Shown: piece after piece, positions 7,726-19,490 of the stretch | Numbering within the stretch: the stretch's first letter is position 1 | Layout of the letters: every line of letters begins with the position of its first letter | From: Secundilactobacillus silagei JCM 19001 | GTDB taxonomy: Bacteria; Bacillota; Bacilli; Lactobacillales; Lactobacillaceae | DNA: 64,000 bases | Assembly: GCF_002217945.1 (NCBI RefSeq) | Contig: NZ_BCMG01000001.1 | Location: forward strand, 62,001-126,000 | Reading direction: 5' to 3' | Position numbers and translations under genes: made by a program | Notes under the pieces: generated by a model | Seen by the model: the letters and a program-made list of their open reading frames with translations, nothing else | Databases searched by the model: none | What the model was told of the DNA's origin: nothing

Positions 7726-8898
7726 ATGGACTATCAAAGCTTAAAAGATGAATTCAAGAAAGCTTTTGGCTACGAAGGTGATCGGGTATACTTCGCACCA
7801 GGTCGAATCAATTTAATTGGTGAACATACTGATTACAATGGCGGTCACGTTTTCCCTTGCGCAATCACAATGGGGACTTACGGTGTCTATAAAGCGCGTG
7901 ATGACAACCAAGTTCGCGTTTATTCCGCTAACATTCCAGATGCCGGCGTTTTGACCTTCCCAATCGACAAACTGGATTTTGATAAAAATGATAATTGGGA
8001 TAAGTTCCCACGTGGTGTGATGTATGAAATGGCTAAGCAGGGCAAGACCGTGGATCACGGGTTTGACCTCTTCGTTCATGGTGACCTGCCAGATGCATCC
8101 GGTCTTTCATCATCCGCATCAATTGAATTATTAATTGGTAACATTTTAAACAAGGAATTCAACTGGGGCGTTGATCAATTAACCTTAGTTAAGAATGGCC
8201 AAGCCGTTGAAAATGATTACCTCGGGTTAAACACCGGTATCATGGATCAATTTGCTATTGGCATGGGCAAGAAAGATCAAGCAATTTTGCTGGACACCAA
8301 CACCTTGAAGTATCAATACGTTCCCGTTGAATTGGGCGATAACGTGGTTGTGATCATGAACACCAACAAGCAGCGTCAATTAACGGATTCGAAGTATAAC
8401 GAGCGTCGTTCTCAATGTGAAAAAGCCGTCGCATTGCTTCAAAAGGGCGGCGTTGACATCAAGACGTTGGGTGAACTTTCACAAGAAGAATTCGATAAGG
8501 AAGCTTACTTGATCAATGATGATACTTTGATCAAACGTGCCCGTCACGCGGTCATTGAAAACCAGCGGACCTTACGCGCTCAAAAAGCTTTGAGTGCCGG
8601 CGAACTTGAAGAATTCGGCAAGTTAGTTAATGCATCACACATTTCCTTACACTATGACTATGAAGTTACTGGTAAGGAATTGGATACCTTAGCTGAAACC
8701 GCATGGAAGCAACCCGGTGTTCTTGGTGCCCGTATGACCGGTGCCGGATTTGGCGGCTGTGCCATTGCCATCGTCAACAAAGCTAACGTTGATGACTTCA
8801 TTAAGAACGTCGGTGATGTTTACAAGAAGACAGTTGGTTATGCAGCTAGTTTCTACGTTGCAAGCATTGCTGATGGTCCTAAGGAAATCACAGCTTAA
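7726..8898 (+). CDS. galK: Galactokinase
   Basis: This enzyme phosphorylates alpha-D-galactose with ATP, the first committed step of the Leloir pathway. The 390-residue GHMP kinase shows the galactokinase signature GRINLIGEHTDYNGG near residue 26, the ATP-binding loop GLSSSASIELLIGN and the C-terminal GARMTGAGFGGC, all at family positions. The ATG follows a GGAGG site. It is the first gene of galK-galE-galT-galR. A hairpin between galK and galE could lower expression of the later genes or mark a processing site. Confidence 0.96.
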   Translation: MDYQSLKDEFKKAFGYEGDRVYFAPGRINLIGEHTDYNGGHVFPCAITMGTYGVYKARDDNQVRVYSANIPDAGVLTFPIDKLDFDKNDNWDKFPRGVMYEMAKQGKTVDHGFDLFVHGDLPDASGLSSSASIELLIGNILNKEFNWGVDQLTLVKNGQAVENDYLGLNTGIMDQFAIGMGKKDQAILLDTNTLKYQYVPVELGDNVVVIMNTNKQRQLTDSKYNERRSQCEKAVALLQKGGVDIKTLGELSQEEFDKEAYLINDDTLIKRARHAVIENQRTLRAQKALSAGELEEFGKLVNASHISLHYDYEVTGKELDTLAETAWKQPGVLGARMTGAGFGGCAIAIVNKANVDDFIKNVGDVYKKTVGYAASFYVASIADGPKEITA

Positions 8899-8908
8899 TA
8901 GAATTTAA

Positions 8909-8944
8909 AAAAGCGCAAAGCAATTAAATTTGCAGAGCGCTTTT
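8909..8944 (+). terminator. Hairpin between galK and galE
   Basis: AAAAGCGC and GCGCTTTT form perfect arms with a partly paired loop, ending in a T-run. It is an intrinsic terminator or attenuating hairpin inside the gal cluster. Confidence 0.6.
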
Positions 8945-8988
8945 ATATCGGAAATGAATTACAGAGAAAGTTATGGAGGTAATCTTTT

Positions 8989-9993
8989 ATGACAGTTGTT
9001 GTATTAGGTGGTGCGGGCTATATTGGTTCACACACAGTTGACCGATTAATTGAAAAGGGGTACGACGTGGCAGTGATCGATAATTTGATCACGGGTCACC
9101 GGGCAGCGGTCAATCCTAAAGCCCGTTTTTACCAAGGCGATATTCACGACCGGGCCTTTTTGGATGAAGTCTTTAACAAGGAAACTAACGTGGAAGGCGT
9201 TATTCACTTCGCGGCCTTTTCAATCGTGCCGGAATCAATGAAGGATCCATTGAAGTACTTTGATAACAACACTGGTGGCATGATCACTTTGCTTAAAGCA
9301 ATGCGGGATCACAATATCAAACGGATCATCTTCAGTTCAACGGCGGCCACCTATGGCGAACCAAAGCAGATTCCAATCAAGGAAACTGACCCACAGATTC
9401 CAACCAACCCATATGGTGAGAGTAAGTTATGCATGGAAAAGATCATTCACTGGTCTGATCTGGCATACGGTATCAAGTTTGTTGCGCTGCGTTACTTCAA
9501 CGTTGCCGGTGCTAAAGCTGACGGCTCGATCGGTGAAGATCACCATCCAGAAACCCACTTGATTCCAATTATTTTACAGGTGGCTGCTGGTGAACGGACT
9601 GGCCTAAAGATCTTTGGGACCGACTATCCAACTAAGGATGGGACTAACGTTCGTGACTACGTCCATGTTGTGGACTTAGCGGATGCTCACATTCTGGCAC
9701 TGGAATACTTGAAAGCCGGCAATGACAGTAATGCCTTTAACTTGGGCTCATCAACTGGCTTCTCTAACAAACAGATCTTGGAAGCTGCTCGCAAAGCAAC
9801 TGGTAAGGAAATCCCTGCCGAAGATGCACCAAGACGTGCCGGTGATCCAAGCACTTTGATTGCTGCTAGTGACAAGGCTCGTAAGGTATTGGGCTGGAAG
9901 CCGCAGTACGATGACGTTGAAGAAATTATCAAGACGGCTTGGAACTGGAAGACGTCTCATCCAAAGGGTTACAATGACCGAGGTGAAGCCTAA
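8989..9993 (+). CDS. galE: UDP-glucose 4-epimerase
   Basis: The enzyme interconverts UDP-galactose and UDP-glucose with bound NAD. This 334-residue extended short-chain dehydrogenase begins with the Rossmann motif GGAGYIGSH. It has the catalytic serine region FSSTAATYG and the YGESK motif (Tyr and Lys of the catalytic triad), and substrate residues around [10 protein letters not shown]. The ATG follows TGGAGGT. Its stop is separated from galT by one base, and the galT ribosome site lies inside the galE end, so the two are translationally linked. Confidence 0.96.
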   Translation: MTVVVLGGAGYIGSHTVDRLIEKGYDVAVIDNLITGHRAAVNPKARFYQGDIHDRAFLDEVFNKETNVEGVIHFAAFSIVPESMKDPLKYFDNNTGGMITLLKAMRDHNIKRIIFSSTAATYGEPKQIPIKETDPQIPTNPYGESKLCMEKIIHWSDLAYGIKFVALRYFNVAGAKADGSIGEDHHPETHLIPIILQVAAGERTGLKIFGTDYPTKDGTNVRDYVHVVDLADAHILALEYLKAGNDSNAFNLGSSTGFSNKQILEAARKATGKEIPAEDAPRRAGDPSTLIAASDKARKVLGWKPQYDDVEEIIKTAWNWKTSHPKGYNDRGEA

Positions 9994-9994
9994 G

Positions 9995-11458
9995 ATGACA
10001 GAAACTGTTAGTAAGTTTGTTGATGCCGTGCTCGATAGTGGCACCTATCAGCCACTCGACCGAATCTACGTCACTAACCGGGTTTTAGGCTTAGTTGGTG
10101 ATGGTGCGGCGGTTAATGCCAAGAGCGATGAACTTTTGGATATTGTGGACGCATTGCTTGAAACGGCGGTTAAAAACGGTAAAATTGAAGATGGTCAATC
10201 TGATCGTGATATTTTGGAAGCTGAATTAACTGATCTGCTGACGCCAACGCCAGCAAAGGTTAATCAGGAGTTCTGGAATGAATACCAAAAGTCACCTGAA
10301 GACGCCACTAATTTCTTCTATGATTTAAGTCGTAAAAATGACTATATTAAAACCCGTTCGATTGCTAAAAACATCGTCTTTAATGCACCGACGCAATATG
10401 GCGATCTCGAGATCACGATTAATCTATCCAAACCCGAAAAGGATCCTAAAGCCATTGCGGCAGCCCGGACACAGAAAACCAATACGTATCCGTTAAGCCA
10501 GTTGGCCATTGAAAACGAAGGTTACCGTGGTCGTTTGGGCTATCCAGCTCGGACGAACCACCGGGTGATCCGGTTGGACCTTGGCGGTGAACCTTGGGGC
10601 TTCCAATATTCACCATATGCTTACTTTAGCGAACACGCGATCTTCCTGCTGCAAGCTCACCGGCCAATGCTGATCAACCAGCATACGTTTAGCAACTTGC
10701 TGGAAATCGTACGGCTGTTCCCACACTACTTCGTGGGTTCCAACGCCGATCTGCCAATTGTTGGTGGATCCATGCTTTCACAGGATCACTATCAAGGCGG
10801 CCGTCATGATTTTCCAATGATGAAATCACCAATTGACCGTAAGATCAAGTTGGCTGGTTTTGACGACGTGGATGCGGGTATCGTGAAGTGGCCAATGTCG
10901 ACGATTCGGCTTTCAGGTGATACGCCTGAACCCTTGATCAACGCTGCCACGGCCATTGCGAATAGCTGGCAGCACTATGATGATGAATCCGTCGATGTCC
11001 GTGCTTACACCAACAACGAACGGCACCATACGGTAACGCCAATTGCTTACCGCCGTGGTTCTAAATTTGTATTAGACATCGTGCTGCGGGATAACCAAAC
11101 CTCTGAGAAGTACCCAGATGGTATTTTCCATCCACATCAGGATGTGCAGCATATTAAAAAGGAAAATATTGGTTTGATCGAAGTAATGGGTCGGGCAATT
11201 TTACCAGCTCGGCTTAAAACGGAGATGCAAGAAGTGAAGCACTACGTCTTGGGCGAACCAAACAAGATGAAGGATTATCACAAGACTTGGGCTGATCAGT
11301 TGAAAGCTGACAACCAGTTTACTGCTGATAATGTCGATAAAATTATTGATCAGTCGATCGGTAACGTCTTCGCTCGGGTTCTCCAAGATGCCGGTGTCTT
11401 CAAGTGGGATGACTCAGGTCAGGCTGCATTTGACCGGTTTATTGCCCAAATTGGGTAA
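9995..11458 (+). CDS. galT: UTP-hexose-1-phosphate uridylyltransferase (Firmicutes type)
   Basis: The 487-residue protein is the long Firmicutes GalT, unrelated in length to the roughly 350-residue E. coli enzyme. It transfers UMP between UDP-glucose and galactose-1-phosphate, linking GalK and GalE. The central region carries the HRPMLINQHTF segment and the GGHY-like YQGGRHDFPM segment that contains the catalytic histidine area of this class. The start ATG at 9995 follows AGGTGA by 9 bases; a longer frame inside galE is rejected. It is third in the gal operon, directly before galR with no terminator. Confidence 0.93.
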   Translation: MTETVSKFVDAVLDSGTYQPLDRIYVTNRVLGLVGDGAAVNAKSDELLDIVDALLETAVKNGKIEDGQSDRDILEAELTDLLTPTPAKVNQEFWNEYQKSPEDATNFFYDLSRKNDYIKTRSIAKNIVFNAPTQYGDLEITINLSKPEKDPKAIAAARTQKTNTYPLSQLAIENEGYRGRLGYPARTNHRVIRLDLGGEPWGFQYSPYAYFSEHAIFLLQAHRPMLINQHTFSNLLEIVRLFPHYFVGSNADLPIVGGSMLSQDHYQGGRHDFPMMKSPIDRKIKLAGFDDVDAGIVKWPMSTIRLSGDTPEPLINAATAIANSWQHYDDESVDVRAYTNNERHHTVTPIAYRRGSKFVLDIVLRDNQTSEKYPDGIFHPHQDVQHIKKENIGLIEVMGRAILPARLKTEMQEVKHYVLGEPNKMKDYHKTWADQLKADNQFTADNVDKIIDQSIGNVFARVLQDAGVFKWDDSGQAAFDRFIAQIG

Positions 11459-11470
11459 GTTAGAATATAA

Positions 11471-12484
<1,014 letters not shown>

Positions 12485-12507
12485 GAAACTATATATATGA
12501 AGTTAAT

Positions 12508-12545
12508 AAACCTAGTGAGGCTGTTTAGCCCAGCTAGGTTTTTTA
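12508..12545 (+). terminator. Terminator of the gal operon
   Basis: AAACCTAG (12508-12515) pairs with CTAGGTTT (12534-12541), followed by TTTT. Confidence 0.75.
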
Positions 12546-12711
12546 TTTGGCTTATTTTACTGGTAGGTGGGTTTCACAAGTCAAAAAGTTTAACCAGTTA
12601 GACGTTGATAAGGCAACGTTATGACTTTATCCCGTTTAGTGAAGGCGTAAAAGAGGTTGCAAACGATCCTGACACATGTTAAATTAATCACTCAATTAAT
12701 ACAGCGACTTT

Positions 12712-12802
12712 TTGTGATTTATCAAAAATAGTTTTAATAAATTTAAAAAAATCGGTTATTTTTTTAAAAAAATGAACACTTTTCCGTAAAATGCAGTATA
12801 AT
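12712..12802 (+). promoter_or_regulatory. Promoter region of the lactate/malate dehydrogenase gene
   Basis: The 337-base gap 12546-12882 holds no gene that I can see. It contains a -10 box TATAAT at 12797-12802 with a weak -35 candidate TGAACA (12773-12778). An imperfect palindrome, TTGTGATTTATCAAAA (12712-12727), resembles a degenerate Rex (NADH sensor) site. Rex control is a guess, reasonable for an NADH-dependent dehydrogenase. Confidence 0.4.
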
Positions 12803-12867
12803 GAATGTGACTTAAATAACAAACAAAAAATACATGGAACGAGTCATTAGATATCAGGATTGACTGA

Positions 12868-13812
<945 letters not shown>

Positions 13813-13835
13813 CGCGCTTAAAATAGTCATTATTG

Positions 13836-13873
13836 AACGAGTTGGGTAGGCAGTTGCTGACAACTCGTTTTTT
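13836..13873 (+). terminator. Terminator of the dehydrogenase gene
   Basis: ACGAGTTG (13837-13844) pairs with CAACTCGT (13861-13868), followed by TTTTT. The hydrolase start lies only 17 bases later, so that gene may depend on read-through. Confidence 0.75.
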
Positions 13874-13889
13874 AGTTGAGGTATACAAA

Positions 13890-14708
13890 ATGAAATTTAC
13901 AACGAGTGATCATGTCAAACTAGATTTTACTGATGAAGGTGACGGGCAGCCGGTATTGCTACTGAGCGGTATTGGTAGTTACCGTGAGATCTGGGCACCA
14001 ACGATTCAATTTTTATTAAACGCGGGTTACCGGGTCATCAATTTAGATGCTCGCAATCAAGGCGCTTCGCAACGGACGCTGAAGGGGCGCCGGATGAGCC
14101 GGCACGCGATGGACGTTAAGGAGTTGTTGGACTGGCTTGATGTCAATGACGTGGTCGGTATCGGTAATTCAATGGGGGCCAGCACGCTGTTTGCGTACGC
14201 GTCTTTGTTTGATAGCCAACGGTTCAGTGCTTTTATCGATATCGATCAAAGTCCCAAGATGATCAGTGATGATACGTGGTCCTTTGGTTTTAAGGATCTC
14301 ACCTGGGAGAATTTTCCAGCGGCTTTAAAACTGCCGATGGGGGCAGCAACCGCAACGCCTGTGTCGGAGGAAGTGCGGACCAGCGTTCAAGCCGCTCGAC
14401 AGGCCCGGCCCTACGATGCTGAGCAGAACTACGCCTGTTTAGTGGATCATACCTTTCAGGATTGGCGGGACGTTTTACTGCGACTGCCAATTCCGCTGTT
14501 GGTGATTGCGGGTGAGAAGTCGCCTTACTTCGATCCGCAATTTGCCACTGCTACGGCTCGGTTTGCACCTCAAGGGCAAGCCCAGATCATTAAGGGTGCC
14601 GGCCACATCGTGATGGCGGAACAGCCAGACCTATTTAATGAAGCGTTATCGACATTTTTGCAACAATTAGATGATAAACAAACCAACCGGCCAGTGCCGG
14701 CGATATAA
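13890..14708 (+). CDS. Alpha/beta-fold hydrolase
   Basis: This 272-residue protein has the nucleophile elbow GNSMG with Ser94, an oxyanion region near LLLSGIGS, and a terminal GHIVMAEQP that supplies the histidine. The fold is that of haloalkane-dehalogenase-like and esterase-like hydrolases; the substrate cannot be told. The ATG at 13890 follows GAGGT by 7 bases, so the longer frame from 13833, which overlaps the upstream terminator, is rejected. No signal peptide is present. It lies between the dehydrogenase gene and citI and converges with citI. Confidence 0.8.
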   Translation: MKFTTSDHVKLDFTDEGDGQPVLLLSGIGSYREIWAPTIQFLLNAGYRVINLDARNQGASQRTLKGRRMSRHAMDVKELLDWLDVNDVVGIGNSMGASTLFAYASLFDSQRFSAFIDIDQSPKMISDDTWSFGFKDLTWENFPAALKLPMGAATATPVSEEVRTSVQAARQARPYDAEQNYACLVDHTFQDWRDVLLRLPIPLLVIAGEKSPYFDPQFATATARFAPQGQAQIIKGAGHIVMAEQPDLFNEALSTFLQQLDDKQTNRPVPAI

Positions 14709-14757
14709 ACCAAAAACAGGTACGCAGTCAAGAAACTGCGTACCTGCTTTTGGTTTT
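14707..14757. terminator. Bidirectional terminator
   Basis: Long arms (AAACCAAAAACAGGTACGC with its complement) close over a short loop. T-runs on both strands serve the hydrolase gene and the convergent citI. Confidence 0.75.
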
Positions 14758-14784
14758 ATATTCTGAAGTTAAACGTCCGTTGGT

Positions 14785-15735
14785 TTACGAGCGATCCATT
14801 TCCAGCAACACCCGGTTTGCAACGGATTCATTAGTAACAAAGTCGGTTAGCAGGCCACCGCGGATCGCACCCAGTAAGGCCCGGCCCTTGAACTTACTCT
14901 TCACGATCGCAAAGCGATGCGGAACGGTTAAAATGACGTCCAAAGAGGAACCAAAGAGTTTATCATGACCAGTATTTAGGATGTGACCATAGATATCATA
15001 TGGACGACCATATAACATCCCGGCAACGTCATCGGGTTCAATGTTACCCAAAATTTCGCTGCGGTGATTACGCCAGAGCGGAATGGAGTCAACTGAGGCC
15101 AGTGTCCCAACACCGGCAAATAACAGGTCCATTTTAGCCATAGTGGTAAAGGCGGGTACCAATGCTGGTTCTTCCTTTAACGTCGCACGAGTTGAATCGT
15201 TAATGATATACAGTGGGGCGGGAATCGTTCTAAAGCTGGCACCGAATTTAGCGGCCGCCTTTTGCACTAACGGCGTCGCACCCAGAGTGGAGTTGTATTT
15301 TAAATTATCACCCATGTACTGCGTAAAGACGAGGTCATCTAAGACTTCAGATTGAAAGTGGTTGATCACGTTGGCAACTGTTCCGCCCCAGCCAACGCCG
15401 ATGACGTTACTGCGGTGCAGCATATCCTGAATTTCCTCCGCTGCGAACTCCACGACGTTTTCATAGTCTTCATTAGTATTGTCAGCGTCTTTTAAAATAA
15501 ACGCGTTCTGCAAGCCAAACTGTTTTTTAAAGCGGGCTTCCAGTTCCATATTACGGTCAATGGGGGCATTGATCGAAATCTTGACTAGACCGTTGGATAA
15601 AGCATCGTCCAATGCTTTGGTGATCAGGTAACGGCTCAGGTCGTATTTTTTTGAAATTTGCGAAATGGTTAATTTAGATAAGTAGTAGTCACGGGCAATA
15701 TTAGCCAGTTGCTCGCGAGACTTCGTGTTTTCCAA
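14785..15735 (-). CDS. citI: SorC-family regulator of citrate genes, CitI type
   Basis: The 316-residue protein has an N-terminal helix-turn-helix (KLTISQISKKYDLSRYLI) and a long C-terminal sugar-binding-like domain with GVGWGGTVANV, as in SorC/DeoR-type activators. Its divergent position before citM-citC-citD-citE-citF matches CitI of Weissella and Leuconostoc, an activator that responds to citrate. The TTG start at 15735 follows AGGAGG by 7 bases; the frame upstream to 15834 would cross into the promoter region and lacks a ribosome site. Citrate as effector is inferred from that family member. Confidence 0.82.
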   Translation of the reverse strand: MENTKSREQLANIARDYYLSKLTISQISKKYDLSRYLITKALDDALSNGLVKISINAPIDRNMELEARFKKQFGLQNAFILKDADNTNEDYENVVEFAAEEIQDMLHRSNVIGVGWGGTVANVINHFQSEVLDDLVFTQYMGDNLKYNSTLGATPLVQKAAAKFGASFRTIPAPLYIINDSTRATLKEEPALVPAFTTMAKMDLLFAGVGTLASVDSIPLWRNHRSEILGNIEPDDVAGMLYGRPYDIYGHILNTGHDKLFGSSLDVILTVPHRFAIVKSKFKGRALLGAIRGGLLTDFVTNESVANRVLLEMDRS

Positions 15736-15920
15736 GTGAGTTCCTCCTATAAAAGTCTGTCCGACGGGTTCATGTACAATGTTCGTCTTCTTTTCATAAA
15801 TGCGGAATTCAAACTCGGATTCAACATTAATCAAGTTATTTGTGCTTAGTTCTTATCATAGCATGTTCAACCCAAAAAATTCATTTTTTTTGAAAACTTT
15901 TATCAGAACGGAAAACATTA

Positions 15921-15979
15921 TTTTAAATATTTAAAAAATCAGATTTATATTTGAAAAAGTTAAAGTATCGGTGTAGACT
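15921..15979 (+). promoter_or_regulatory. citM promoter with candidate CitI operator
   Basis: TTGAAA (15951-15956) and TAGACT (15974-15979) are 17 bp apart. The perfect 16-base palindrome TTTTAAATATTTAAAA lies at 15921-15936, about 14 bases upstream of the -35 box, where an activator would bind. Known CitI operators are AT-rich; the match to CitI is inferred. Confidence 0.5.
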
Positions 15980-16039
15980 ATAAGAGTAGAAAAGCTTGAT
16001 AATAAAATCACAAGTGTCAGTTCGAAAGGAATGGTGCGA

Positions 16040-17227
16040 TTGACAGATACTAATGAAATTTTAAAAGTGCATGAGGATCATACGGGTGTTTTAGACATCC
16101 AATCTGACCTTGGTGTCCACAATAAGGCTGATTTGGGTAAGGCGTACACCCCTGGCGTAGCAGTGCTCTCAAAGCTGATTGCCAAACACCCAGAGTTAAA
16201 AAATAAGTATACGGTCAGTGGTAAGCTAGTGGCTTTGATCACTGATGGTTCCGCCGTTTTGGGCTTAGGTAACATTGGCCCAGCTGGCGGCTTGCCAGTC
16301 ATTGAAGGCAAGGCTTTATTATATAAAGATCTGGCCGGTATCAACGCCATTCCAATTGCGGTTAATCAAGAATCACCTGAAGAAATCGTTAAAACAATTC
16401 AAAATATTTCGCAGTCCTTTGCGGGAATTCACCTAGAAGATATCGCAGCACCAAAGTGTTTTGAGATTGAAGACGCGCTGAGTCAAACGCTCAACATTCC
16501 CGTGTATCACGATGATCAAGAAGGGACGGCAATCGTTGTTCTGGCCGGTTTGATCAACGCTGCTAAGGTCGTTGGCAAAGAACTGGCAGACCTGCACGTT
16601 GTTATCAATGGCATCGGTGCTTCTGGTTTGGCAACGGCTAAACTATTATATGCAGCCGGCATTACCCATTTGAAGCTGGTTGACGTTTACGGTGTCGTAA
16701 CCGCCAATGATTCACGCTATAATCATTACCAACGTGAATTTGCCGCTCAAATTGGGACTCGTGACGATCAAAAGGGCCTTAAATTAACGGATGTTATGGA
16801 TGATCAGGACGCCTTTATTGGCCTTTCTGATCAGCACCTGTTATCCGGTCACGATGTGCAACGGATGGCCCAGGATCCAATTATTTTTGCATTGGCCAAC
16901 CCAGTGCCTGAAATTGAACCGGAAGAGGCTGCTAAAGCCGGTGCTAAGGTAATTGCGACTGGCTCCAGTCAGCACCCTAACCAGGTCAACAACATCTTAT
17001 CCTTCCCAGGATTATTTAAGGGCTTGTTAGCCAGCGGGATTACTCACGTTGATGCGCAATTACAATTAGTTGTCGCTAAAGCACTTGCCAGCGTTGTTCC
17101 AACACCTACAGCTGAAGAAGTTGTTCCTGGTGTGTTCAACAAGCAAGTTGTTGAGACAGTTAGTCAAGCAGTCGAAGATTACGCTGACGACCAAGATCAG
17201 CAGAGAGAATTGGTTACGGAGGATTAA
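16040..17227 (+). CDS. citM: Malic-enzyme-family oxaloacetate decarboxylase (CitM)
   Basis: The 395-residue protein is a short bacterial malic enzyme. It shows the malate-binding region AYTPGVAVLS, the LITDGSAVLGLGN segment, the metal-site HLEDIAAP and YHDDQEGTA, and the Rossmann NGIGASG. As the first gene of a citrate lyase operon it is most likely CitM, the cytoplasmic decarboxylase that turns the oxaloacetate released by citrate lyase into pyruvate and CO2. NAD-dependent malate decarboxylation is the alternative. The upstream ATG at 16031 sits one base from AAAGGA, too close, so the TTG at 16040, 10 bases away, is the more likely start; GTG at 16034 is possible. Confidence 0.85.
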   Translation: MTDTNEILKVHEDHTGVLDIQSDLGVHNKADLGKAYTPGVAVLSKLIAKHPELKNKYTVSGKLVALITDGSAVLGLGNIGPAGGLPVIEGKALLYKDLAGINAIPIAVNQESPEEIVKTIQNISQSFAGIHLEDIAAPKCFEIEDALSQTLNIPVYHDDQEGTAIVVLAGLINAAKVVGKELADLHVVINGIGASGLATAKLLYAAGITHLKLVDVYGVVTANDSRYNHYQREFAAQIGTRDDQKGLKLTDVMDDQDAFIGLSDQHLLSGHDVQRMAQDPIIFALANPVPEIEPEEAAKAGAKVIATGSSQHPNQVNNILSFPGLFKGLLASGITHVDAQLQLVVAKALASVVPTPTAEEVVPGVFNKQVVETVSQAVEDYADDQDQQRELVTED

Positions 17228-17228
17228 A

Positions 17229-18293
17229 GTGGACAACCAAATTGTCGATTTATATTTGAATGATCCCAAAGTCAAAAAAGACTGGCAAGCTTTTTTAACC
17301 AGTTTGAATATTACTAACTTTGCCGCTAATGAAGTTGATCAAATCGACTACACGATCGGTATTTATAACGGCGATGATTTGGTTGCCACCGGTTCGGTTG
17401 CGGGTAACGTGCTGAAATACATTGGCGTGTGCAATAAAGGGGTCACTAACGGTTCGCGCTTTAACGCCATCGTTTCCGAACTGGTAAACCGCCAATTTGC
17501 ACAGCATATTTATCATCTATTCGTGTTTACCAAGATCAAGTACAGTGAGAGCTTTCAGCACATTGGTTTTAGTGAACTGGCCCATTCAGATGAGGCGGCC
17601 TTTCTAGAGACCGGCAGTCCTGACGTGAACGATTTTCTAGCTGAGATTCCTCGAGTCGATGGTCAAAACGACAAGCAGGTTGCCGGCATCGTCATGAACG
17701 CCAACCCGTTTACGCGCGGTCACCGTTATCTCGTGGAACAGGCAGCCAGTCAAAATGACCTGGTTTACGTGTTCGTGGTCAATACGGATGCTTCCTTATT
17801 TACTACTGCGGAACGGTTCCAGTTAGTTCAGGCGGGTACCGCCGACTTGGATAACGTGATCGTGGTCGACGGTGGTGACTATATGGTCAGTTACGCAACC
17901 TTTCCAGCCTACTTCCTAGCGTCACCGGATCAGGCTGTGACCTACCAGACCACGCTGGATGCCCGCATTTTTAGAAACGTGATTGCGCCAGCGCTGAATA
18001 TCAAAACGCGCTACGTGGGGTCGGAACCATTATCGCGCACCACCAATATTTATAACGAAGTGCTCAACCGGGAATTACCACCGGCAGTTCAGGTAAAGGT
18101 AATTGATCGGACACAGACACTCACAAGTGATCAGCAAGTGATCACTGCAACACAAGTCAGACAGTTCATCAAAAATGGTGAACTGAGCAGTTTATCAGAC
18201 TTTGTGCCTGAAACGACAGCCCAGTTTATCCAGCATCATCTAACACCCCTACAAACAAGGATTCAGGAAGGAATGAACATTGATGGAAATTAA
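17229..18293 (+). CDS. citC: [Citrate (pro-3S)-lyase] ligase
   Basis: CitC acetylates the thiol of the prosthetic group on the CitD acyl carrier using acetate and ATP, switching citrate lyase on. The 354-residue protein has an N-terminal GNAT-like part (about residues 10-130) and a C-terminal nucleotidyltransferase domain with [15 protein letters not shown], the HxGH-type ATP site. The GTG start lies one base after the citM stop with GGAGG six bases before it. Its 3' end overlaps citD by 11 bases, so citC and citD are translationally coupled. Confidence 0.92.
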   Translation: MDNQIVDLYLNDPKVKKDWQAFLTSLNITNFAANEVDQIDYTIGIYNGDDLVATGSVAGNVLKYIGVCNKGVTNGSRFNAIVSELVNRQFAQHIYHLFVFTKIKYSESFQHIGFSELAHSDEAAFLETGSPDVNDFLAEIPRVDGQNDKQVAGIVMNANPFTRGHRYLVEQAASQNDLVYVFVVNTDASLFTTAERFQLVQAGTADLDNVIVVDGGDYMVSYATFPAYFLASPDQAVTYQTTLDARIFRNVIAPALNIKTRYVGSEPLSRTTNIYNEVLNRELPPAVQVKVIDRTQTLTSDQQVITATQVRQFIKNGELSSLSDFVPETTAQFIQHHLTPLQTRIQEGMNIDGN

Positions 18294-18576
18294 AGAAACA
18301 GCTGTTGCTGGTACTTTGGAATCATCAGATATTCAGATTATGATCTCTAAAGCAGCAACCGGGATTCAAATTGATTTACAGTCCGATGTTGAAAAACAAT
18401 TCGGCGACCAAATTAGAAACGTCATTACGACTACGCTTAACGCCTTAGATGTCACAGCAGCTAAGGTCAAAGCAGTAGACAAGGGTGCGCTTGACTGTGT
18501 CATTAAAGCACGCACTATCGCGGCAGTGCAACGCGCTAGCCAGACCACTGATCAACCAGCGTGGGAGGTATTATAA
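18283..18576 (+). CDS. citD: Citrate lyase acyl carrier protein, gamma subunit
   Basis: This 97-residue carrier bears the 2'-(5''-phosphoribosyl)-3'-dephospho-CoA arm. The attachment region AGTLESSD places a serine at residue 14, the position modified in the Klebsiella protein. The ATG at 18283 is used with GGAAGG upstream; an in-frame TTG directly before it is possible. The gene overlaps citC at its start, and its stop codon overlaps the citE start by one base. Confidence 0.93.
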   Translation: MEIKETAVAGTLESSDIQIMISKAATGIQIDLQSDVEKQFGDQIRNVITTTLNALDVTAAKVKAVDKGALDCVIKARTIAAVQRASQTTDQPAWEVL

Positions 18577-19490
18577 TGGCTGAAAATGAAGAACGTTTAC
18601 GTCGTACAATGATGTTTGTCCCGGGTAATAACCCAGCAATGGTCAAGGACGCCGGTATCTACGGTGCCGATTCCATCATGTTTGACCTTGAAGATTCCGT
18701 TTCAATGTCCGAAAAGGATGCTGCCCGTGTTTTAGTATACGAAGCACTCCAGACTCAAGACTACGGTAACGCTGAATTAGTTGTCCGGGTCAACGGTCAA
18801 GATACACCTTATTACGCCAACGATGTTAAAGCCATGGTTAAAGCTGGTATCGATGTGATTCGTTTACCAAAGGCTGAAACGCCAGAAATGGTTCACCAAT
18901 TAGAGGATGATATCTTAGCTGCCGAAAAAGAATTTGGCAGGGAAGTTGGTTCTACTCATCTGATGGCTGCCATTGAAAGTGCAAAGGGCGTCTTGAATGC
19001 CCCTCAAATCGCCGCTGCTTCTGACCGGATGATTGGGATCGCCCTTTCTGCTGAAGATTACACCACTGATATGAAGACTCACCGTTATCCTGATGGTGCC
19101 GAATTAGTCTTTGCCCGTAACATGGTGCTTCACGCCGCTCGTGCAGCTGGTGTGGCCGCCTTTGATACCGTCTTTACTAACATGGACGATACTGAAGGCT
19201 TCTACCGTGAAACTGAATACATTCACCAACTTGGCTTCGACGGTAAGTCACTGGTTAACCCGCGTCAAATTGCAATGGTTAACAAAGTATACGAACCAAC
19301 CGAAAAAGAAGTGCTGAACGCTAAGAACGTGATCAACGCCATTGAAGAAGCGCGTCTGAAGGGTTCAGGCGTTATCTCGATGAACGGTCAAATGGTTGAC
19401 CGACCAGTTGTTTTACGTGCTCAACGTGTGATGCGGCTTGCTAAGGCTTCCAACCTAGTTGATGAGGAGGGTAATTACATTGAAAAATAG
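18576..19490 (+). CDS. citE: Citrate lyase beta subunit (citryl-ACP lyase)
   Basis: CitE cleaves citryl-ACP to acetyl-ACP and oxaloacetate. The 304-residue TIM-barrel protein shows [10 protein letters not shown] at the start, the metal-binding FDLEDSV, the arginine-containing VRVNGQDT and the late SLVNPRQI. The ATG follows GGGAGGT and overlaps the citD stop as TAATG. The 3' end overlaps citF by 11 bases, keeping subunit synthesis linked. Confidence 0.95.
   Translation: MAENEERLRRTMMFVPGNNPAMVKDAGIYGADSIMFDLEDSVSMSEKDAARVLVYEALQTQDYGNAELVVRVNGQDTPYYANDVKAMVKAGIDVIRLPKAETPEMVHQLEDDILAAEKEFGREVGSTHLMAAIESAKGVLNAPQIAAASDRMIGIALSAEDYTTDMKTHRYPDGAELVFARNMVLHAARAAGVAAFDTVFTNMDDTEGFYRETEYIHQLGFDGKSLVNPRQIAMVNKVYEPTEKEVLNAKNVINAIEEARLKGSGVISMNGQMVDRPVVLRAQRVMRLAKASNLVDEEGNYIEK

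Noticed and set aside
12670-12685. TGCAAACGATCCTG as a cre site before the dehydrogenase
   Set aside because: Fits the first half of the consensus but misses both final fixed bases; too weak to list as a site.
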